A stretch of 64,000 nt of DNA. Origin: Sequoia sempervirens (taxonomy: Eukaryota > Streptophyta > Pinopsida > Cupressales > Cupressaceae). The stretch lies in the NCBI GenBank assembly GCA_007258455.2, contig VDFB02193867.1:527240751-527304750 (forward strand), in the 5' to 3' direction. This document shows, piece by piece, positions 55,765 through 64,000 of the stretch (its first letter is position 1; every line of letters starts with the position of its first letter). The notes beneath the pieces were generated by a model. That model was not told the DNA's origin and searched no databases. It saw only the letters and a program-made list of their open reading frames with translations. The position numbers were made by a program, and so were the translations under genes.

Positions 55765-58700
55765 TATTACCAATTTTCACTACAACTTGATTGGTAGAGC
55801 TTATTAAGTTGAATTTATTTCAAAATGGAAGTACAATTAATTTATGCATGTGTTGAATTTATGCATGTATTAGATTTATGGATTACCAGTTATGCAAGTT
55901 GTTTTAGTGAACAGAGTTTTAGAATTATTGCTCGATGCTTTGCAGCATAAGTGAAATATAGAAAAAAGCACACAAATGATAAAGCATAACATTTTCTTTC
56001 ATTTATTTCATAATACTTATGCATATTACAGTATTTTGGATACAAATGATTGTACATTGTTGCATTTTGATGCATTTCTTTCAGAATGGAAGTGAAAAAA
56101 GAAACTAAAGGATCCACACAAGTCATGGATGTAATTGTCACAATGCATCATAAGGAGCATGCTACATTGTTGAAGATGCAGGAAAAGAAAACACATAAGC
56201 ATGGACATAATCATCATTGCCTGTTGTTGTTGGCTGATGTAGGAATGGTGCACCATCCTTCATCCTCGAGCTCCGATTGACCTATAAGAGAAGAAAAGGG
56301 GTTGTTAGAGCTCTTATTATGAAAATTCCTATATGAACCACCAACAATAATGTGAAATGCTGCTAACAATACATCGAAACAATTGAGAAAATGAGAGATG
56401 GATAGAAGTAGAGAAGGAAACATCATAATGATATATTGTTTTTGGTAACATTGTTTGTTTCCTGTGCAGGTATAGGAAAATTCATGTAGCTGATCATCTT
56501 ATGAAGACATAAAAGCATGTGGAGTAAAATGAACTCCCAAAAGGGTAGAGCTTGGCATGATACTCCTTAAAATTGCAAGTGGGATGAATAAGGAAATACA
56601 TTTATCATGCTCATCTGAGCCATTCTTGAAGGAGTAAAATAGATTTTCAATCATCAAAATATCAAGGACATTGTTCATTAATAACTATCAAGTCTGAGAA
56701 GCAATGAAATGAAAATTACTAGTGAGCAATGAACTTGATTCACACACAAAATCAACTGAGGTGCATCAATTTCATACTAGAAAGTTTTAAATATTGCTAT
56801 ATTAATTACATTTTGCTGCCATGGGTTTTGTTCATGTTTGATTTATGTTGTTTCATAATATTTTGTTCTGGAGCAATAAGTGTTTTGTGTCATAATGGTG
56901 ATAGTGAACAAGCATACATAATGCCTCATCAATGGAGAGCATTAATAAATAATGGAAGCATATGAAGTGTTTGAGTTGAGAATGCACTCTTTTTTGAAGT
57001 ATTCTAAACATTAAATGAGTGATGAAGAGTAATCTACAAGAGGTACATATATAAGAAAGTATTATGACAAACAACAACAAAGTGGAACTAAGTACAGGAA
57101 AATGAAGAGTTTCTGAGTGTTTTTTTCATCATAAAGGTGAACCTGAATCTACATATTATGGATGTATAACAAACTCACTTCGTTAAATGAACTTTTTCAG
57201 AAGATTACATGGTTTCAACCTAAGGTGAAGTTTTCAACTCAAAATGTAGAGATTTCTCCTTGTTTCAGTGAACCCACATGAGGGTTTTGATAGAAAAATA
57301 GAATGCATAAAATACCATGGTGGGTCAAATTCAAGTTTCGAATGCATAACAAAATAAACAATTTTCTTTCAAAATACTGAGTACCCATGTAGGGATTTTT
57401 GTTAAGAAATGCAAAATACATACAATGCCATCATGGGTCGAGCACAGTACATGGAGCTATAAGAGAAATTGTAGAAAAATGTAATGAGAGTCTTCTCTGA
57501 GAGCATTTTTTTATACTTGGGAATAAAATGTAGATTATAATCAAAAACCAATTTGAGCATACATGGTGCAGCCTGCAATGGGTCTGTATTTTGTTTTGAA
57601 AATGAAAATATTTCTTTTACAAGGATAAGCTTTTAAAAGATTTTGTTTGCAATGGGGGGAAAAATGAAGAAAGGAGAACTTACCATGTTACACCTGTAGA
57701 AGAGCATACACATGGCGGCCAAGATCTCACAGAGTTTCCAAGCAAAGCTTGAGCTCACACTCAATGGCGGCCAGGAGAGCAAAGGTAAAGCATGGTGGCC
57801 AAGACGAATGGAATCACATGAAATAAAGAAAATCAGAGATAAAAAAAGCTCAAGCCACAACCTTATGGCCTTTTTTTTACTTTCAAATGAAAGAGAAAAT
57901 CCATTATGTTGTTAAGGAGTCAACTTACCATGAACTACAGAGGAAGTCGACCATTTTGAAGGAAAAATTTGAAGTTTCCAAGCACTTCAAACTGAAACCC
58001 TAGTCTATGGCGGCGCTCTTTCTCAGTAGAGCATTCTTCCCAAAGTCACAAGTGCAAATGAAATGAATTTAGGGTTTGCATTTTAAGTTTTGTTCTATCC
58101 TCAATGCCCTAATTCGACTTATGTAGATAATTACATAACTTTTGAAATATTAAATTTGACGTGGTTGAAGATATTTCCACTAGGTTGAGCTTTTAGAGGC
58201 CTTCATTTAGTTTCATATGCCTAAGTCTTTAGGCTTGTTTTGATAAAATATTTCATGGTGTAAAGACTTTAGGTATTTATGTAGGGTTAAGCTTATGCCT
58301 TAGTAAAAAATGGGGAGTGATTTAGTGCCTAGTTTTTTAATTGATTTTGAGGAAAATCAATTAAAATAAGAATGTTGAGCAATACTTATTGCCTTGGATA
58401 AAATTCCATACTTTAGGAATTTATTTTTCAAATTGATTTTAAAGAAATCAATTAAAACATTGATGGTGATTACCTTATTTTTTATGATTTTTTCTAAGAA
58501 AAAAAAAATTGTAATGGAGAGATAAGGTATTGTTTTGCAAAGATTTTTAATCTTTTATTGTAAAATAAATCAAGTTGAAAACTACATGTTTTGTAAAGCA
58601 GAAGATAAAACAATATCTGATAAATTGTTTTTTCTTCTTGCTATTTTTAGCAATTTGTAAGGAAAAAGAGAGTTGACTTTTCCTTTGTTGGATTTGAGCT

Positions 58701-59459
58701 ACATGGAAAGGAGATAAGGTGTTTTTTTGCTTTTAAAGAAAAGTAGACCTATTTTTAGGTGGTTTTTTAGCATGGACATGCAAAGAGTGAGAGTTTTCCA
58801 TTTTAGTTACTCATTTTGGATCAGTTTTATATTTTTTTTCTAAGCTTTCTTCCTGAGCTCAGATTATGTTTTTGGAGCTTTTATATTTTGAAGAAACATT
58901 TAGAGTTTTTCTTAGTTCAAATTCATTGTTTCTTTCTCTCATGCTGAAAACAAAGAGTTTTGTAAGCATAAATTTGTACTCATACTTTTGATACTCCTTC
59001 AGTTGAATAAAACAACATTCCTATTTCTCAATTTTTTTGTCATTTGCAGTTATAGTTTGATGTTATATTGTGATTTTTGTTTACAAGATCCTTGTTATGT
59101 CCTAAAATTACAGTTCTTGATACATGAAGTTCATAAAATACAGGTTGCATGTTGTGTTTAAGCATGAATCTTCATGCAAATCAATTATGTGTTGAGTGTT
59201 CATGAGGGATTGTAAAGTACTATTGTTTTCTGAGAGCTATTTGTGGGTAAAAAACCAAAGTCATCATTAAGTTCTGAAAATCATTTTAAGTCATAGTTTT
59301 CATTTTAGTTATCTTTCTAACTTTTTCCCTTAGAAGATCGTTTAGAATAGGATATATTATTCAGAGAACCAACTCACTCTTGAGATTCCTTCTTCGTTCA
59401 GCTCACCCACATTTGAAGAAGGTTTCCATATGTCAACAAATAGTTAAGTTTCTACAAAT
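55765..59459 (+). repeat. 3' LTR of element A
   Basis: The repeat matches 25252-28936. It begins TATTACCAAT where the partner has TGTTACCAAT. The right end lies at TTTCTACAAAT, or six bases further on at TTTAACA, which would give an inverted match to TGTTA. It carries equivalents of the short open frames in the other copy (56086-56280 + and 55890-56141 -). Confidence 0.85.
56086..56280 (+). other. Short open frame in the A 3' LTR, partner of 25572-25766
   Basis: This 64-codon frame has the same length and position as its partner in the 5' LTR and differs at about ten residues (for example METHK-core KKTHKHGHNHH is unchanged). The upstream TTTCTTTCAG is preserved; the downstream donor-like site has changed from GTAAGAG to ATAAGAG. 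Coding status is unproven. Confidence 0.3.
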
Positions 59460-59465
59460 TTAACA

Positions 59466-59920
59466 TAGGGTGCATATCTAATTGATAACACTAACGCCAT
59501 TAAAATTGCACTCCCATAGCTTTTCCCCAACAAATTTAATCCCACACTCTTCTGACCTTCTCGTTTACTTTATCAGTTATTAGCTGTAACTCATGTTTAT
59601 CTAATTTTGACTGTTGTTTGATTCATTATGTAATTAGACTTAGACAAATATCATAGGGTGTCTTTTTATGCCCTATATTTCCATTGATTGTTATTGTGAA
59701 TTGTCATGATTTAATCTATAATTTTTATCTTCAATATTTAATGTTTATATAGCAATCTTCATTATTGACGACATGGTATCTTCAATCTCCAATATTTATA
59801 TAACAATGTGTAGAGGGTAATAAAAAAAGTTAAGTCAACACATTGTGGTAGATGCATGAAGTTGAGTCCATGAAATGTGGAAGTTTTTGCCATAGCAAAA
59901 ATCCCAAAATCGGGTTCAAC
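59466..59920. other. AT-rich DNA right of element A, no gene seen
   Basis: No reading frame with a known signature is present. The stretch leads into a palindrome array at 59922-60236. Confidence 0.5.
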
Positions 59921-59921
59921 A

Positions 59922-60236
59922 AAACGAGATCTCGTTTAGGTTTGGGACCCCAAGCTAAAAATGGGATCCCATTCCATAAAATATTAATTTTTTATGCTTT
60001 TATGAAATGGGATCCCATTTTAGAATGGGATCCCATTTTTAAAAATGGAATTTTGTTTTGAAAATGGGATCCCGTTTAAAAAAAACATAAAAATATTTTT
60101 TTTGCTTTTAAGAAACAGGATCTCGTTTCAAAAAAGCTTTTAAGAAACGTGATCCCGTTTTTTAACCATTTTGAAAATGGGATTCCGCTTTATAAAAGCA
60201 TAAAAAAATATTTTTTTATGAAACAAGATCCTGTTT
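59922..60236. repeat. Array of GGGATCCC-centred palindromes
   Basis: Nine imperfect copies of the 16-bp palindrome AAATGGGATCCCATTT occur at about 59922, 59958, 60005, 60022, 60062, 60113, 60145, 60175 and 60221. Variants include AAACGAGATCTCGTTT and AAACAAGATCCTGTTT. Most variants are compatible with C to T or G to A changes of an AAACGGGATCCCGTTT ancestor. The spacers are A/T runs, several containing TTTTATGCTTTTA or its like. Confidence 0.88.
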
Positions 60237-61071
60237 TTTAAAATTTAATTTTTTGGTCGGGTTTTTGCTTTATTTTTTAGTTCCAAAAAAGTCTTGGAGA
60301 CCCGAACCTAAGCTTTGGACCTAGTTTGACCTACAAGTTGAAGGTCATGTCAATGTCACAAGAAAATAGTGACTTTGGATATATGTCTGAAGACCTTTTT
60401 TATATAATTTTTTGACAAAATTAAAACCCATTATAGATGAGACAGTGTAGATTCTAAATATGTTTTTTTTTTTTACAATTGGATTATTTTTTCTATTTTT
60501 CAATTAATTTTTAATGAAAATGGTCCATAAACTTGAAATATCAAGGCTTTTTTTATTATTTTAATCATTTTTTAAAAATAAAAATAAAAATGAATTATAC
60601 AAAAAAATGTACTTCAAGAAATTTTTCTCGATTTGAAAAAAAAAATGATAAGTTTAGGTCATCTTATGCGTGACATACACGTGATGATTTTTTAAAATAA
60701 TAAATATGGTTGATAAAAAATTAACAAAAATAATTCAATAAAAAATTAAAAAAAATATCAAAAAGGTGCTTCATTGAGTTACAAATATTTGTTCAAAAGG
60801 ATTTAGAAAAATACGATTATTCAGGTCAAAATATGGATGACGTACACATGCATGGTATGGTAAAAAAAAAAGTGACTTTTAAATAGTGGTTTTTAGAAAT
60901 GCCTATTAAAAATCAATATGTATCATTTGGGTATTAAAATAAATTACATATTTGGAAACTAGACTATGAGTACTACATTTAATGATTAGTGACTTTTTTT
61001 AAGATTCCAACTCTAAGTGTTTCAAATTTTAAGGTCAAATGTAACAAATTATAAAAATCAGGGAAAACACC
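60237..61071. other. AT-rich stretch, no gene seen
   Basis: Long A and T runs dominate; I see no coding or RNA signal. Confidence 0.5.
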
Positions 61072-61093
61072 CACTTTTTAGCTAAAAAGTGGA
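61072..61093. repeat. Perfect 22-bp palindrome
   Basis: The half-site CCACTTTTTAG is followed directly by its reverse complement CTAAAAAGTGG, so the DNA or its transcript could fold into a hairpin. It lies just before the tandem repeats at 61116. Confidence 0.85.
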
Positions 61094-61115
61094 CTCAACT
61101 TCTTGCACACACCCA

Positions 61116-61284
61116 TTGTTATATAAACATTATAGACTGAAAATAACATGCAATCAAAAAAGTCGAGTCAATAAATTGCTATATAAACATTATAGACTGA
61201 GGATAACATGTGAACATTGTACACTAAATAGTTGATTCTACATATTGTTCTATGAACATTGTAGACTGAAGATAGAATGTGAAC
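61116..61284. repeat. Tandem repeat, about 60-68 bp period, three units
   Basis: The unit contains ATATAAACATTATAGACTGA followed by AATAACATG or GGATAACATGTGAAC. Two units are 60 bp apart; the third is more diverged and about 68 bp further on. Confidence 0.85.
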
Positions 61285-61321
61285 AATAAAAAAAAAAACA
61301 CATTTTAGAAGAGATCTTTGA

Positions 61322-61800
61322 ACATACATATATATTTAGTTACAAAATATTGCAAAATGACCAGCCTGCACATGCTACAAAATAGGCATGGTCTGCACAA
61401 TTGTTATGTGGTTTGCAAATTGTTTACAAGGTCTGCATAATTGTTACATGGTCTATAACTACTGCAGAATAGACATGGTCTGCTATTGATTCATGCACAT
61501 ACATTGATATATTTAGTTACAAAATATTGCAAAATGACCAACCTATAGATGCTGCAAAATAGGAAGGTTCTATAGAATTGTTTCATGGACTGCAAATCGT
61601 TACATGGCTTGCAAAATAGATTGGTTTTCTATTGATTCATGCACATGCATTGATATATTCAGTTACAAAATATTACAAAATTACTAGCCTAGAGATGTTG
61701 CAGAATAGGAATGGCCTGCACAATTGTTTCATGGACTGTAAATTGCTACATGGTCTACAAAATTGTAACCATTGCAAAATATACATGGTTTACTAAATCA
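61322..61800. repeat. Tandem repeat, about 145-170 bp period, three units
   Basis: Each unit starts near TTAGTTACAAAATATTGCAA and continues with AATGACC, ATGCTGCAAAATAGG and CAATTGTTTCATGG-like blocks. Units begin at about 61322, 61486 and 61631. Confidence 0.85.
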
Positions 61801-62097
61801 AACATATATTACACAAAATAGGTATTGCTAAATAGGTATGTTGTGTAATATTATAAAGTTTGTACTGTGTAAATGACTAGTTCATAAATCTAGGGAATGG
61901 TTTTGGCTCCTCCTCCATAGGATTCTATGTTGATGTTTTATTTATAGTAGCTGGATCAACATGGGGTGTAACAGGGGTAAGATGACCAAACATATGTTCA
62001 TCTAAAAGCCCATAAAATTAAAAATGTTTGATAGGGGAGGGAGGGGAGCTATGGCTAGTAGTAGCATGGAAGTTGTTGCAGACAATATATGCAAGGG
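61801..62097. other. Short stretch without a gene
   Basis: Nothing recognisable apart from AT-rich sequence and a GGGAGGGAGGGG run near 62034-62046. Confidence 0.45.
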
Positions 62098-62790
62098 TTA
62101 AAATGTTGTACATATCTCTAAGAATTTTATGATGTTCAGGTATGGGGGTTGATGAAGTACTTTGTTGTCCACCTCTTCTTGAATCTGGTGTTGGATTCTC
62201 ATCAAAGCCAACTTGGAACTTAGTAAGAGCAACACATGCAGGGGTTTAAATGTTGTACATATCTCTTTTAATTTGATGGTGTTCAGGTAAAGGACTTGAT
62301 GGAGTACTCGTCTGCCCAAAACTAGTTGTAACATGTATTGTATTACCATGTAGGGGAGTTGATGGAGTACTTGTTTACACAAAACTAGTTGTAAAATGTG
62401 TTGCATTACTAGGGGAATTGATGGAGTACTCGTCTACCCAAAACTAGTTGTAACATGTGATGCATTACCAAGTAGGGGAGTTGATGGAGTACTCATTTGC
62501 TCAACACTAGTTGTAACATGTGTTGTATTACCATTCTTGACCACCTGCCTTTGTTTCCTTTTCAACTCTCTCTCCTTTTGTTTTTTAAGCCTTTCCTCCT
62601 CCCTCCTCTATCTCATTATTTGTCTTTCAATTTTTTTCTCTTCCTTCCTTTTTCTTTTCTCAATTTGATGAAGCTTGTTTGCTTCCATCTATTTTTTCTT
62701 CCTTCCTTTTAGATGTTGAAGTTCAAATTTCCTTTCTTATTGCTGCTCCTACAAATTTATACAATAATTTAATGTTAGAATTTGATATTT
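62098..62790 (-). pseudogene. Charged and TSTPS-repeat tail, probably of the DDE_1 transposase
   Basis: On the - strand a frame from ATG at 62688 reads MEANKLHQIEKRKRKEEKKI, then a Lys/Arg/Glu-rich, probably coiled-coil helix to about 62545. It passes into repeats of THVTTSxxQTSTPSxPLxGN, coded by a minisatellite of about 59-63 bp (units at 62298, 62361, 62420 and 62483, with a diverged one near 62151). A frameshift near 62400 changes the reading. It lies about 600 bp downstream of the transposase core in the same orientation, so it may be its C-terminus. It could also be an unrelated fragment. Confidence 0.45.
62290..62530. repeat. Minisatellite of about 60-63 bp, four units
   Basis: Units share GATGGAGTACTCGTCT, ACTAGTTGTAACATGTG and GCATTACC. 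Periods are 63, 59 and 63 bp. In one - strand frame each unit encodes about 20-21 residues with a TSTPS core. Confidence 0.88.
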
Positions 62791-63291
62791 TCTGCCTAAT
62801 CTAAGTGCATTATTGTCAAATGGAATGGACCTCTTTCTAACCCTTTCAATCAGGAGCTTTAAAATTTTTCTTAAAGAGCCAAGTGACTACATAGCACCTC
62901 TTCATTTGTTGTTTCCAAAGCTTCAGGTGTCTTTGATAACCCTTAAGCGATTCCACCTTGGCTATCTTCAACTTCATTCAGTTATGAATTTGTAGAAACC
63001 CATATTGTTGTATCTGCATAATAATGAACCACCTTGTTCCTTTGTATTGGAGGTGGAGAAGGCATGCTTAAGAAAATTTCCTCATTTTGGAAATCAATCT
63101 ACACTCCTAAGTTTTATGCTCCTACTTTAACCCAATTTGGTGGGTCAAACTGTGTTGGTAGGCTTAAGTTCACTTGCAATTCATTTTCATTTTGTGTTTG
63201 GTTGACATGAGTATGTGAACTTGTGTCTTCATCTGGGATGTTGCGACTGATTGTTCTATTGTCATTTGTGCCAAATATTCTTCCACATGAG

Positions 63292-64000
63292 CTTCTTCAA
63301 AGACCATCCATCCTCAAGATGCTTGCAATGCCTTCAATCTCATTGTCTTCTATATTGAATGCTTCACTTGGCTTCATATCCTTATGAAGTGCATGTCTAT
63401 CCAATGGCCAAATTCCAATCCTACAAAAACCTACTTTGATGTTTTTAGGCATAAGAGCAAGCTTGAAAGCTTTTCTTGCAATTTCTTCCAATTATGCTAT
63501 TCTTATTTCTATGTGTGGATGTTTCTCCATCCACTTTGACCTCTTAATTTTAAAATGTGTCTTGAATGGAGAAAAGACACTTACATCCAAAGGCTATAGT
63601 TTGTGGCTGGTATGGGCGGGTAGTGTAAGAAAAGACACTTACATCCAAAGGCTATAGTTTGGCTTATTGGATTGTTGTTAAAGCCACATGGTTTCCATGT
63701 CCTTCAAAGATAAGGAGGTGTCTATTTATGGGTGAAGCCCCACTTGAAACTAATCTAGCAAAACGATGCAACTGATTCAAGAATAATTCCTTAGTCATCT
63801 AAGCATGTGGCTATGCTATCATGCAAGCTCTCACTTCACAATTAGCAATGTAATTATTTATTTATTTTTTCCTTGAAAATATAGAAACCTGGTATACTGT
63901 GACCTACTACATTAATACATGACAATATTGTAATTCATTCTCTACTTTTAGATAGAATATGTGGCACAATTTTGCTACACACTTTTGTAATCACTCTCAT
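63292..64000 (-). pseudogene. DDE_1 (pogo/Tigger-like) transposase relic, cut by window edge
   Basis: Broken - strand frames running leftwards from the window edge read ITILSCINVVGHSIPGFYIF (near 63860-63930), then LNQLHRFARLVSSG, NRHLLIFEGHGNHVALTTIQ (near 63670-63730) and PLDVSVFS. These match the core of DDE_1 transposases, where the family has LLIFDGHxSH; the catalytic aspartate reads E here. An open frame at 63491-63297 continues with FKLALMPKNIKVGFCRIGIW and PLDRHALHKDMKPSEAF, the characteristic segment after the catalytic core. Stops, frameshifts and a 58-bp duplication show it is dead. The N-terminal DNA-binding part lies outside the window. Confidence 0.78.
63571..63660. repeat. 58-bp tandem duplication inside the transposase relic
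   Basis: A 32-bp segment beginning GAAAAGACACTTACATCCAA is present identically at 63571-63602 and 63629-63660. The perfect match in an otherwise decayed gene suggests the duplication is recent. Confidence 0.9.

Larger units (their letters stand above)
25252..59465 (+). mobile_element. Element A: Ty3/gypsy retrotransposon with 3.7-kb LTRs, interrupted by element B
   Basis: Two direct repeats of about 3.7 kb (25252-28936 and 55765-59459) enclose a gag-pol interior on the + strand. The interior reads gag, knuckle, protease, archaeal-type RNase H, RT, RNase H and integrase. The integrase is split by the 20.7-kb element B at 33706-54391. Without B, A would be about 13.5 kb. The LTRs differ by about one base in ten where I compared them, so A is old. 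I could not find a clean target-site duplication; CTAAC before the left LTR and TTAAC near the right end are a weak candidate. The left LTR may be cut short at its outer end. All frames carry stops, so A is dead. Confidence 0.88.

Overview
This window looks like intergenic, repeat-packed chromosomal DNA of a large plant genome. I infer a gymnosperm (conifer) from the nested giant LTR retrotransposons, the AT-rich fossil sequence and the lack of any intact host gene, but the sequence does not prove it. Almost every recognisable open frame belongs to a transposable element, and nearly all are broken by stops or frameshifts. I found no tRNA, rRNA, CRISPR or convincing host gene.

Layout. (1) 1-3609: decayed + strand remains of an old Ty3/gypsy element, with an acidic repeat protein, a degenerate retropepsin and a G-patch segment. 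(2) 3615-11292: a complete but old LTR element on the - strand, flanked by GTGGT target-site duplications. It has about 2 kb LTRs, a gag with a CCHC-like knuckle and a following acidic frame, but no protease, reverse transcriptase or integrase, so it is a gag-only non-autonomous (TR-GAG-like) element. (3) 11298-15670: no gene seen. (4) 15676-20737: a full-length Ty1/copia element on the - strand with GGAAG target-site duplications, initiator-Met-type primer binding site and decayed gag, protease, integrase, RT and RNase H. (5) 20743-25251: AT-rich, no gene. (6) 25252 to about 59465: a large + strand Ty3/gypsy element (element A) with about 3.7 kb LTRs. Its order is gag, protease, archaeal-type RNase H, RT, RNase H, integrase. 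(7) Inside A, at the start of its integrase, sits a second + strand Ty3/gypsy element (element B, 33706-54391). B is Tat/Ogre-like: very long interior, gag with a glutamine/alanine-rich insert, protease, G-patch, RT, RNase H, archaeal-type RNase H and integrase. Its 3' region carries a long antisense reading frame with a plant mobile domain (PMD). B ends in a three-LTR structure. (8) 59466-64000: AT-rich DNA with an array of GGGATCCC-centred palindromes, several tandem repeats, and a - strand DDE_1 (pogo/Tigger-like) transposase relic that runs off the right edge.

The insertions can be ordered. B is younger than A because it interrupts A's integrase, and removing B with one copy of its near-perfect 5-bp duplication restores the reading frame. 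The gag-only element is younger than the old gypsy relic it splits. By eye the LTR pairs differ by very roughly 3-7% (B), about 10% (A) and more than 10% (gag-only element); these are not computed values.

The most unusual points are: the antisense PMD frame in B, whose 5' leader carries an inverted, diverged copy of B's own sense leader; the two different positions of the archaeal-type RNase H in A and B; the gag-only element with its acidic second frame and motif-rich LTRs; and the palindrome array near 60 kb.
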